In this document: piece by piece, positions 41,392 to 51,379 of the stretch | How the letters are laid out: each line of letters starts with the position of its first letter | Position numbering within the stretch: the stretch's first letter is position 1 | The notes under the pieces: generated by a model | What the model was told of the DNA's origin: nothing | The model's input: the letters and a program-made list of their open reading frames with translations, nothing else | Databases searched by the model: none | Origin: Fragilaria crotonensis | Taxonomy: Eukaryota; Bacillariophyta; Fragilariophyceae; Fragilariales; Fragilariaceae | Length of the DNA stretch: 56,885 nucleotides | Assembly (NCBI GenBank): GCA_022925895.1 | Contig: JAKSYS010000397.1 | Span: 1-56,885 of the forward strand | Reading direction: 5' to 3' | Translations under genes and position numbers: made by a program

Positions 41392-43646
41392 ATGTCGGAC
41401 TTGATACCAAACGAAGACAACGAAACGTTGAAGGCGCGATGTCGGACGTCCATTTGTCGGTCAACTATGCTCAACTTTGGAAAGGAAAATCCACGTGTGG
41501 TAGTGGTGGATCCTTCAAGAAAACGGTTAAGTAACAAGATGCCGAAAAAACGCAAGCAGAGGAATTACTTTCCTTCCAGTCCAAAGGTGTTGGCGCTTCT
41601 ACTGAAGTGCTTCCCCTTGAACGGCGGTAATTTCAGTGAAGGTCGGGAATTTGCGACTGCGTTTCGCGATGCAACGAAAACAGGGACGATGAAGGGCGAG
41701 GTCGAGATATGTGGGACACCCTTGCGATGGATAGCGTATGCGCTTGCTTGTTCATTCGGTATCAACAACGATTCGGATCGTAGTACTGCCATCACGCAAT
41801 TGCGGTCTCTGGATGACATGTTCATGAAGCACGGATCATCCTCCGAATTCCTTTCGGAATTCATCCTAATGGATGTCATCTGTAATCGGAGGATTACCCC
41901 GACGGCTGCCGCGGCATTGGGTATAAGTGACTCAAGTTATGGTAACTTGGGTGAAGACGACGTCATTATGGCACCTGCGTCTGAAGAAAAAGACCTGGAT
42001 GATGTCAACGACTTCAAGTACAGGACTCTCCTTGCGTTCCTCCCAGGGGCGGGTGTATTTTACGCTGTAAGGGACTGGCGAAGAAAGTCAGAAGGTGTAG
42101 AAGGTTCCAGGATTGCCATGGACATGAGTTGGTTTCGTCTAAAGACTGGCATGGAGCAGTCGCCGCAGTCGGACTTGCAATTTGGTGGGGATGGTTACGT
42201 TAAAAGGTTTGCCAGCATTACGAGAAAGGGGTCGCCACAGTCTACTTTTGTGTCAGCGTGGAGAGTTGCGTACCATCCCGCCACAATAAATTTTCCGCGT
42301 GAAGTGTTCACGTCAACACAATGCGCGGATCACGAAGGCCCAAGGATGCCACCAGATCTTATCTCTGGCCACGATGTGGGTGCGTGGCCAGTTCTGACCG
42401 AGCTCAGGAATACAACCGCCGCCTTGTCAACTCTAATTCCACAAGGGTGGGTGGTCGTCATTACGCTCCTGGGTGCTTGCATCTTAACATCCCCGATACT
42501 TGCTGGATTGTTGATCCTGGGGAACGCCCATTCGTTGACATCATAGTCGACATTGCACCACCAGTGTCAAGCACAATTGGGAGGAAGTCTGTCATCATGG
42601 TCCGAAGCGTTCTTGACGCATCACTCAAGTCGCGGTATTGTCATCTGAAGCAACAATATGACGTTGTCGGTTGCCTAGACGCAATTGTGGAACACAACTC
42701 ACTTCTGCGTCGGAATGTACCTGTTGGCACGGCGAGACAGAACAAAGGAGATGTTGGGACAATGCATGCCATTGGGACACGAGTGCTCCTTGACGGATCG
42801 GGTACTGTTGGATACGCCGCTAACTATAAGGTGCCGCAAACAGTACTGAAAAGGTTTATTGCGGCGTTCGCAACTATCGGTATGTGCTGTTTTCCCGATG
42901 TGCTGTCTGTTGTTCAACACATGGAAGCCGATTCATCTCTTCCACCCATTGCTCCGATGGGTGAAAATGACTGCAATGGGATCCGGGTGGGCTACACGAT
43001 TGATATGAGCGTTGACCTAGGAAATGCGTCGCATTTCGACGTAAACGACGCGTCGCAGGGCTTTAGTGTGTGGACAGAGGAAATGCCCGGTTGTGCATCA
43101 AACTGGTACTTGATCTTCCCCAATTTGCACGGAAGGAGGCCATGCGGAACGGAGTACAATGGCATTGCCGTCAAGCTTTATCATGGGACAGCCATAAGCT
43201 GGGACGGACGTGCTGTGAGACATTGCACGTCGGTGTCTCGACCGGATGGGCAAGGTACAGCACCAGTACGCTCGGGTTGTTGGAATGGCAACAATCACTT
43301 ATATGGCACCTTCACGGCAGCCAAGGAAAAAGTTGTGGCGGCAGGTCGACGTCGTGCTTCAGGAAGTAGTGCGGCAGCAGATGTTGTCACGAATGTGGCA
43401 CAATCAAATACAGGGCGCCCGAAGAGACTATTCCACGAGGTGAAGGAGAAGGACGACGAAATGAAGAAGATCACCTCTGGATCACATGACCGTGATGACA
43501 GCAATGACGAGGCAGAAACATACATTCGTCGTTGTATTCAGCATGGTTGTCGTTACAACGATGACGACGACGTTGTAATCGCTACTGCAAGAGGGATGCA
43601 GGGGAGGAAGGGATGGCACGTCAATTCCAGTCTGACTTGGAAATGA
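41392..43646 (+). CDS. MULE ORF3: candidate 2-oxoglutarate/Fe-type oxygenase-like protein, one frameshift
   Basis: About 750 residues in two frames. The first (41392 to about 42500) starts MSDLIPNEDNETLKARCRTS, with a basic patch (RKRLSNKMPKKRKQR) and an unrecognised helical domain (FPSSPKVLALLLKCFPLNGG). The second (42321 frame, used from about 42450) has IPDTCWIVDPGERPF and, near its end, HFDVNDASQGFSVWTEEMPG, NWYLIFPNLHG, KLYHGTAISWDGRAVRHCTS and NHLYGTFTAAKEKVV. H238, D240 and H301 of the second frame make an HxD...H arrangement with beta-rich spacing like the double-stranded beta-helix of 2OG/Fe(II) oxygenases; Arg306 could face the co-substrate. That reading is inference. No function is established. 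The C-terminus is acidic and disordered. Confidence 0.6.
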
Positions 43647-43937
43647 CAAGTGACGAAGACTGTCCTAGAGTGCAGGCACGGAGGAGGCAGGCAATGCGTA
43701 ATCGTTTGTTGGGTCTGGATTTGTACAGACCTGACGGCGATAAAGAATGCTGTTCAAAAGATACTGATGACAACGATGAAGACAATTGATGTTGATGTTA
43801 ATGATAACTAACTTGCACATCAAGTGCGAAGTATAATGGTAGCAAAGTGAGTTAACAGCAAAAAGCAGTGAACACACTGGTAAGATAATGGCATGTTGCC
43901 CTTCATGGGCTTCGCTACGTCAGTAGGTTGTTTGTGG

Positions 43938-44417
43938 TACAGTACCGTGACGCAGATTGTGTATGGGACTACTGTTGATCTCAGATTTGGTGCCATTTCG
44001 TTGACCATATAGATGAAGATTGAGTTGTAGTTCTGAAACAAAAGAGCAGAGAGAAGAATTATGACCACACTCAAAGTATGATGCTTAGTAAACGAACGAC
44101 AGATGAGAAGTGAGTGATGATGATGTTCGTTGCGTATGTACGACATGGTGGAGCGATGAGTGTGAACCATCTTTGATGAATGTTACGAGATGGTGTACCA
44201 TGACGTCCGTGGAGGTCGGGCATGGCAGGCGACAAAAGCGCGATATAGTAAAAAGGGGCAAAACAATGCGTGATATTGTAAATGTCTCTTTTCAAAATGC
44301 GTGATATTGTAAAATACAATTGTAAATGTAGTATATAGTAAAATACGAATTTGTGGATAGTAAGTCATTGTACTATATTGAAAAGTGGCAAAAAAATGCG
44401 TGATATTGTAATTTCCC
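43938..44417. repeat. right terminal inverted repeat of the MULE
   Basis: About 480 bp, reverse complement of 36889-37367, ending TGCGTGATATTGTAATTTCC then C. The flanking 9 bp TTATAAATA at 44418-44426 copies 36880-36888. Confidence 0.9.
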
Positions 44418-44426
44418 TTATAAATA

Positions 44427-47012
44427 TGCATAGTACAGTAGTACCATAATTAAATTGGAGTACTAGTAGTAGTCCCTGGTACTCCGATCTGCTGGATTAC
44501 TGAACTAATACAGTAATACAGTACTCGTACGCCATAGCGTATCAAACGCATCCGACTGCACTAATCGCATACAAGGTACGTGTGAGTAAGTCATAGTATG
44601 ACATATGGATAGGGATGCCTGAGTCAATGTGCGCGTGTGTCTTGCAAACTGTCAACTCTCAGGATTTGGGATTCGTGCTGTTACGGATCTACCCGGGGCG
44701 ATGACTTAACCTCTCTCGGTTGCGGCTGCGACAAAAAGCCAAACTTTGATTGGACGGGAGCATCTTTTCCGTGGATTCATAAGTTATGCTTGGGGATGTG
44801 TACTACAAGCTCAGACAGTCCGATACAACCCCCAACAGAAGATCGATTATCACTTCTTCCTCGGCTCGTCTTGCCACCATCATCCGGGCTTTGCAGGATT
44901 ACTCCTTAGCGCTTTGGACTTAACCAAACACGATTCTTCATGAGCAAAGTCTACACAGCGTGTCAATTATTCCCTTCCAGCTGAACCACGACATCCTCAC
45001 TCAAGTGAATGCCCTTAAAGTCAGTCTCTCTCATCAACCTTGCACTTACTTCAAGTTTCTCTGGAAGCCCGCCTACTTCAGTCTCCTCGCCAACGCCTAC
45101 ATTGGTAACGTCTAGATTGCCTAGCGTCGTCAGATGCTTTGTCAGCAGGCTACCAATTCCTACCCGTCGCCAATTCCACAGACAGAAATTGCAGGCGCGA
45201 GTGACCGGACCACATCAACTGCTACTCAACTAAGGCAACAATCAACTACACCGTCATACTGCATCAGCTCTACTGACTTTCCGGCTCAAGTAGGCCTCTT
45301 TCCAGCTTCACCTACAACATGCTCCAGCACCGCCACTAACTCAGTGACTACTCAACTCCTAGCTAGTATGGGCAGCTAATAGTACCCTTTGAAACCCCCA
45401 CACCTGGTCTCTCAATCTCACCCCAGTCTCAAATTGATTTGCCCGCTGCATGTGGCCAGCACCATGAAATTCAGCGGCCTACTAGAGATAGACATCTGAT
45501 AAACATGACTTGAAAAGTTTAGTATAAATGCAATAAGTATGGATCTACTGACACCATACTATCATACTTATGCATCATGTTGAGGTCGTAGTAATGTGCT
45601 AGCTACAATGGTGTGGTCAATGGGAGGGACAGCCTCACAGCCGTTGGCTTGTGCTTAGGGAGAGAGGATGGTGGATTGATTGTAACTTACATGAGATGTA
45701 TGCAGTGAAGGACGGAAAAAGCATAGTATCATTAAAAGCTTGCAGGAGAAGGGGTTAGAAAGTGTTAAGAAAGGCATGTGAAAACTTGAAGCAGATTTTG
45801 AGAGATTGGCTGTATATGCCCCTTAAATGTAGCTGTCAGCCACCCTATGAAGGGTGATGGTCATCTGTGTGAGTCAAGCACCCCGGTACACGATTACAGT
45901 GGCAGCACGGTAAATTATGTTTCTCTTTTTTTGTTTACGCCCTTTGAAGAATGTCTACTCTAAGGTTACAATTGAGATGCTGGCATTGAGAACAGAGCCA
46001 CGAGCGACCAGGTATTGTACATCCCATTTTTTTGAAGACCTGCTGAAGAGGACAAGATCATGTGATGTTGCTGGCATTTTTCTTGAAGACTGTGCAATAG
46101 CTGAAGTGGTACCAGTACCTGTCAACACTGGTTCAAGCAGAAAGTACCACCAAGAATTACTAGTACTACTTGCACTACTGTAAACCAAATAGGTCAAGTA
46201 ACAGATTAATATGGAAGCCTGAGTGCACAGGTGCACCCTGCACTTAGACAGGGGATTCTGAACTGAAAGAAGCAAGGATGAGCAATGACATATACTTCTG
46301 TTTTGAAGATGAAGATCTCTTTGGAGCTTTGGAGTACGTTCTATTTCAGGAAGTTTTCAGTTGATTTTTGTTGTGTTCGACGTTCCACTGTCACATGTCG
46401 TACTAGCTAGTACTACAGTACCAGGGTACTTGTACGTCCATTTTGTCGTCCGATGGACTGTAATATAGTAGAACAGGTGTTCAAGTACCAGGTACTGGTA
46501 CCTGGTGCTCCAGTACAGTAAGTGTAGGTCGGGCAACTGAGAAATTTACCGGTCCCTCATTTGTCGGACATTCGAGGAACTGGCGTGCTGGCGTGCATTG
46601 TGGGACATCCAAAACATATATGGACAAATTGATGATGTCATCATGACAAACTACCAGTGCAATGCAGCGAAGACTCAGCGAGAATTTGGAGATTTGAGGT
46701 TGGGCGTTCTGGGTTGCGCGATCATCAACGCGAGTGAGAGGATTCAAATCACCGTGATTCACGTTGTCTCAGGTCATAAGCTGGAGGATGCATTCTCTTT
46801 GATTCTTGGGCACACGATACACACTGATCCTTCGGTTTACACCCATTAACAATAGAACGTAGGACGCAATTCAAAACTTCCTTTCGCGAGACTCGAGAGT
46901 GTGGGTTCAAAGAAGTTTACTGCCTTGATTCCATCCTGGATCCCAATAAATCTGGACGCCAACATTCCTGTCGATAGTTTTGACTTTGTTCCACGTTTTG
47001 GTACCATCTGGC
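44427..47012. other. intergenic, no supported gene
   Basis: About 2.6 kb. A plus-strand stretch near 44746-44850 (REHLFRGFISYAWG...QTVRYNPQQKIDYH) faintly resembles a retroelement polyprotein segment but is too short to call. Further on there are only poor ORFs. A 73-codon open frame at 46853-47071 ends at a stop and is not linked to the RING gene. A GTACC palindrome lies at 46487-46506. Confidence 0.45.
46487..46506. repeat. intergenic palindrome, ACCAGGTAC type
   Basis: ACCAGGTAC, central TG, then GTACCTGGT. Same family as 12956 and 56783. Confidence 0.75.
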
Positions 47013-47987
47013 ATGTCCATCGTCGATGGCCTTTTAACCTTTCCATGTCGGTACTTACAGGAGCCACAGAAAGGTGAGACCGAACCAAACGCATTCGTAG
47101 CGCTTTGGACAGCAAAGCCCAAGCTAGTGGGTTGTTTCTTTGCCGCAATACTTATCGCAATAATGGTGTGCTACTGCATTATTCGAGACTTTCTTTACCG
47201 CAAATGGGGTATCCGCTGCTTCCCGAGGCAGCGTTCTCCGCAACACTTGCGGCTAGAAAGTGAACGCCGTGCAATTGAAAGACAACTCGAAGCACAAGAA
47301 TTGCATCACAGCGAGGTGATCATGGCACGGCGCATTGAACGTCGACAGAAATACAAGCAATTCTTGGCTCCATACACTATGGTAAGTTTCGAGATCGATA
47401 TTGGCGTTGATATACTTGAAAGTCTTGTGTGGACTAACCACCTTTTTCTGCGTGGCTTTCCAGATTGTCACGAACACAGATTTTGTCCATGCTGTTGATA
47501 AAGCTGATGGCTCGCGCGAGATTCACCAGATTCATGACGAAGCAACTGGGGATACGATTGATGTCGAAGCCGCCAATCATACCGCAATCCGTCGCGACAA
47601 TAAGGTGGAAGTGAACGAACGCATGGTCAAGATTGCAAACTCAGTGACAGGGGAGCCCCGTTATGTTGATGGCAATTGTTCGATTTGCTTGCTGGACTAC
47701 AAGGTAGGAGATGCTGTGATCCGGTCAACGCGCAGAGATTGTTCACATGCCTTCCATGACGAGTGTATCCTTTCGTGGCTTTCCCAAGGAAAAAACGTTG
47801 CCCCATTTGTCGAAATTTTTTCGTCCCAGCGTCGAAAATCGACTGCAAGAAGGTCATTACCCACGACTTGAACGACTTAGAGGCATCCACTCCGGGGACC
47901 CATTTGGCTGAGGCGGAGGAAGACTTGGAAATGGAAATTGATCATCTTGATCACTTCGATAACGACATAAATCATCCCGACAGATGA
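47013..47987 (+). CDS. membrane-anchored RING-H2 E3 ubiquitin ligase (intron plus frameshift)
   Basis: Exon 1 from the ATG at 47013 has one membrane span (KLVGCFFAAILIAIMVCYCI) and a charged helix (RRAIERQLEAQELHHSEVIM). Intron 47382-47463 (82 nt, GTAAGT...TTTCCAG) joins YTM to IVTNTDFVHAVDKADG. The RING-H2 finger begins CSICLLDYKVGDAVI and continues CSHAFHDECILSWL. Its last pair is reached only after a frame change in the A-run at 47790-47795: one more A gives KRCPICRNFF. The acidic tail ends EEDLEMEIDHLDHFDNDINH. The order C-x2-C...C-x-H-x2-H-x2-C...C-x2-C is then complete. Such proteins ubiquitinate membrane or secretory-pathway targets. Start choice is tentative because the 5' side could hold another exon. 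Confidence 0.85.
47382..47463 (+). other. spliceosomal intron in the RING gene
   Basis: GTAAGT donor and GGCTTTCCAG acceptor, 82 nt; splicing joins the two protein-like frames without loss. Confidence 0.85.
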
Positions 47988-48199
47988 CGTGACTTGTTTC
48001 GTGACTGCATCCAGAGCTAGTAGCGATGATGATGGATCAGCGGCCGCGGCGGCACTTTCTTGTCAACAATCTTTCTAGAGCTGTAAAGCACATTGATTTG
48101 AAGTCCTTCCATATATTAAGTTGCAAACATTTTTGTGTCCAAAAATACCTCGAGCACAAAGGCAAGTTTTCGATGAAACGCTGATGTGAGCGAAGCTTG

Positions 48200-48490
48200 T
48201 TAGAAGCTTTCCCCAGTGTGCAAGCCCCAAGCCTTCATGTCGAAACAGGTCAAATCAGCCAGTTCTTGATCCGCGATTCCATCAAATGCTGACTTTTCCA
48301 TTCGGGAATCAGGTACAGCAATCACAACACACCCGGCAGCCTTGGCAGATTGGCATCCGGATATTGAATCCTCAAAGACTAGACAGTCCTTAGGATCTAC
48401 TCCTAGTCGTCGTGCGGCTTCTAAAAATGTATCGGGAGCCGGTTTACCATTTCGAACAAGTGGATCATCGCCCGTGACGGTCGCAATCAC
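48200..48490 (-). pseudogene. C-terminal half of a HAD-superfamily hydrolase
   Basis: 96 codons with the beta-phosphoglucomutase/GPP-type HAD C-terminal motifs: VTGDDPLVRNGKPAPD (motif III Lys) and CLVFEDSISGCQSAKAAGC (motif IV Glu-Asp), then an ordinary HAD end. The N-terminal half with the catalytic DxD is missing: the frame has a TAG just upstream and the glycosylase gene ends 57 bp away on the same strand. It is therefore a truncated remnant or the tail of a gene whose front was lost here. Confidence 0.75.
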
Positions 48491-48546
48491 CGTCTACGAC
48501 ATGCTCGAGGCCGCGCGTTGCCTCATATCATGATCTTCCTGCACTA

Positions 48547-50721
48547 TCAAGCTGCACGAACACTCCAGTCTATGGGGTCTTTCCCGGCTGCTTCCAGGGC
48601 GCTATTAGTCCGACTGAAGCATCGCGAACCCAGAAATGGCGCATTCGTTTTCGACGCCCCCAAGGGACTTGGATGGCTGGTCCGTATCATCGTGTGACGG
48701 GTCTCGTCGACACTAGATGCCTTCAGTTGGGCAGGTCTACCCCACAACAAGAAGACGATACCCTCCTTCTCATCGCTCAACGCCTTGATAACGGCATCTG
48801 TGAACTGCTCCATCCCCTTTTGGCGTGACTGTTGGCTTCGCCGGCACGAACAGTCAGGACAGCGTTGAGTAGTAGGACGCCTTGCTCGGCCCAACAAGTC
48901 AGATGGCCACTCCGCGGAAGATCGATTCCCACATCAGCTTGTGCTTCCTTGAAAATATTCTGCAGGGACGGAGGAGGTCTCACTCCTGGACGGACAGAGA
49001 ACGACAGCCCATGACCCTGCCCAGGCCCGTGGTAGGGATCCTGGCCAACAATCACTACTTTCACAGAATCCAGAGGGCAGAGATTCAGCGCTGCAAACAC
49101 TTCGTCTTCTGGGGGATACACTTCAATTCCTTGAGAGCGCTCCTCGTCGATGAAATTTGCCAGTTCACGAAACTCGTCAGAGTGTAAAACATCAGCGAGA
49201 GCTTTCCGCCACCCTATATCCTTCAGACCCGCCTCGAGACGTCCCTCGGGATCAACTGTGGTTGTGATGGTCTTCGAAGCTGCGCTTGTAGCATTTAAGG
49301 CAGCTGCCTGTCGAAGAAATGCAGTCGTAGTAGGCTTGGGGAAAACGCCAGCATCCATTTCGTGGACAACCATCCTCTCTGTTAACTTCCTTCGAGTGGC
49401 TGATGAAGGACCCGCGTCTCGGGCAGCATTTAAATCTATGCTGTCATTCGCCTTCCTCCCGTTACTGTCCTTGGTGTCAATGCCATCACATCGCGCGGTC
49501 CGCGGCATAAACAACTGATCTTCCGTGTACCAGATTGTTCGGCCGTGTGGGCCCTCGATCTCTTTCTTGACTGGTTTTCCCTTGACACAGAACGTCCGTC
49601 CATAGCACTGCAATTGAAACTCGAAACGACCCTTATTGCCTTCAGCGTCACGATAGGACCCTCCGGGTCGTGTCAGACCTTGAACCTGATAGGATTGGAG
49701 TGCAGTCAGTTGCAATTCCCGCAAGAGCGAGCGCTGCTGATCTAGAAATTTCGCCAAGGGAACAGAAGGGGTCAATCCTGGCACGATACAAGCCTTCTGC
49801 TAAAATGTAGTTACCCACACCGCTGACTTTCTTCTCGGAAACGCGACGACGTTAGCTAAGGGAAAAGAGTGGTCCAGATGTTGCTTCGAACCTTGATTCC
49901 AACGCACCTTTTGATTCATCAGGAACTTGCAAACATTGAGCTCTGACTTTTGAGCAGCCACAAGTTCCACAAACAAATCCTCCGTCGTCGTTTCGACATT
50001 TAAAATATCTGGCCCGAGAGACTTGAGTTTGTCGTGCAGGGCAGCGGCAGACAAACTGAATTTGAGCGTCCCAAAGTTACGAGGATCATGATAGAAGATG
50101 GGACAAGCTGAGTCAGCATCTCCTGCATGCCTTTCTAACTGTATCACCCATCGTGGTTCGGTGGATTGTAAATGATTCATCGATGCCGCAACAAACCGAC
50201 CGCTCATGCCAAGAGTAATCCAAATAGAGCGTTGGAAATCGTCATCGGGCGGGTTGCTCCCATCATTCAATACCATGTAAATAAACTTTCCTTTGGCATT
50301 CCATTCCTGCACTATATCTGTAGGCTCATTGGTCAAGTTGAGAGTCTGGATAAAATCTTCATATCCCCTCTGGAGGTCCATGCCGAACATAACGGCCAGA
50401 AAGAAATTGCACCCCTCGAAAGGCCATTCCAACACCACCTTGCAGCTGATCCACGACGGTTCGTACTTCGGGTCCTTCTGGCATCATTTTGATTGTGGAT
50501 CGGCTGTAGTGTCGCAGCTTGCATGATAACGGCGGAAATCTTGAGTCTGTCACCAATCTACCAAATCTACCAAGGTGAACCGACGAAAAGGCTTCGACGA
50601 ACCTCATCTGCCTTATCATTATGGTCAAGGCGAAAAATAAACCAGAAGAATAGGCCGCGATCATAGTCGAACGAGAGTTCGAAGGGGAAACTTGGCGCGG
50701 TTTGTCTTCATGTACACACAA
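48547..50721 (-). CDS. Fpg/Nei glycosylase fused to uracil-DNA glycosylase (UNG), one intron, three frameshifts
   Basis: The catalytic Fpg/Nei start MPEGPEVRTVV lies at 50484, after a possible presequence from 50721 or 50664. The Fpg part continues GYEDFIQTL, WITLGMSGRFV, YHDPRNFGTLKF, then across an intron (49831-49907, GTGCGT...) into KKVSGVGNYILAEGLYRARI, the helix-two-turns-helix, and GGSYRDAEGNKGRFEFQLQC with a finger lacking usual zinc cysteines. A linker (about 49500-49270) leads to UNG: VVIVGQDPYHGPGQGHGLSF, LLLNAVLTVRAGEANSH, VFLLWG, HPSPLGA and PIDW. All catalytic blocks of both enzymes are visible. Frame breaks: CCCC at 50364-50367 (extra base), near 49741 (extra), near 48812 (missing). 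Fpg/Nei removes oxidised bases; UNG removes uracil. Confidence 0.88.
49831..49907 (-). other. spliceosomal intron in the Fpg-UNG gene
   Basis: Minus-strand GTGCGT donor, GCTAAC branch-like site and CGAGAAG acceptor (77 nt; a 74 nt version ending CCGAG is possible). Joining gives LMNQKKVSGVGNYILAE, the conserved Fpg core. Confidence 0.75.
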
Positions 50722-50949
50722 TTGTCGCCATCGTGTATTTCATTTTAGTCTGAAGTCTGAGAAGATGATCTGACACCTGCCACCCGACACTCGCATACTA
50801 CAGCACTGTAGTAGAGTAATCGCTACGGTACAGTCTCATCCAGAACTCCCGCATCTCTACCTGGTACAGTAGCCTGGTAATACAGTGGTTTTCTTTTTAC
50901 ATCCCGCTATCCGGTATCATACAATAGGGTTTTAAGTTTGAGCGATTAT

Positions 50950-51274
50950 ATGCGACGACCACGACGAAACTGGACTGACACCCGCATCCACGTGGCAGCG
51001 ATTACTCTCCCATATTCTTCGGGAGGATCGTGGTCAGAGTAGCCGGGATGCCGGATTTTGGTTGGAGCGACGCCAACGACATCAATCCGAACGAATCTGC
51101 AAATTGAGAATCTGCCGAGCTTTTCGCCAGTTTTCCTCCGATGGCGGGTCTGATCCCGGCTATCGCATCAGCACAAAATTCTATCCTGGTTTAAAATATG
51201 TTCCAGACGCGCCTTACGAATTGTTGCACTTGCAGACAGCTTCTAACTTTCGCACTATTCTTCAACAAGTCTGA
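50950..51274 (+). CDS. possible small basic protein, frameshifted
   Basis: An ATG at 50950 opens MRRPRRNWTDTRIHVAAITL; a second frame, open without ATG from 50942, reads WQRLLSHILREDRGQSSRDA, then RISTKFYPGLKYVPDAPYEL and ends at 51274. Together they could be one basic protein of about 105 residues with a single-base shift near 51000. No family is recognised and the call rests on composition only. Confidence 0.3.
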
Positions 51275-51379
51275 CCTCAATCTCCATACTAACGGTATAC
51301 TTGATACAACTACTGCCTGTCGGTAGCGTAAACCAGAGCACTAAGTATTCAAAACGCAAGAGCACTTGACTTGAGAGCC

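Larger units (their letters stand above)
36889..44417. mobile_element. Mutator-like element (MULE), 7.5 kb, three ORFs, long TIRs, 9 bp TSD
   Basis: The ends are near-identical inverted repeats of about 480 bp starting GGGAAATTACAATATCACGC. Directly outside them, TTATAAATA is present on both sides (36880-36888 and 44418-44426), a perfect 9 bp target duplication as made by Mutator-type transposases. Inside, a MULE transposase and a Ulp1-like protease lie on the minus strand and a third ORF with a candidate HxD...H module lies on the plus strand. Near-identical TIRs and the intact duplication show a recent insertion. Several frameshifts interrupt the ORFs. Confidence 0.93.

Noticed and set aside
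44637-45379. Overlapping plus ORFs with REHLFRGFISYAWG and Ser/Pro-rich text
   Set aside because: A faint retroelement resemblance in one short stretch is not enough; no reverse transcriptase, protease or LTR is seen.
46853-47071. 73-codon open frame (NVGRNSKLPFARLESVGSKK...) upstream of the RING gene
   Set aside because: It ends in a stop, overlaps the RING exon in another frame and has no recognisable domain. It may be a missed exon but cannot be supported.
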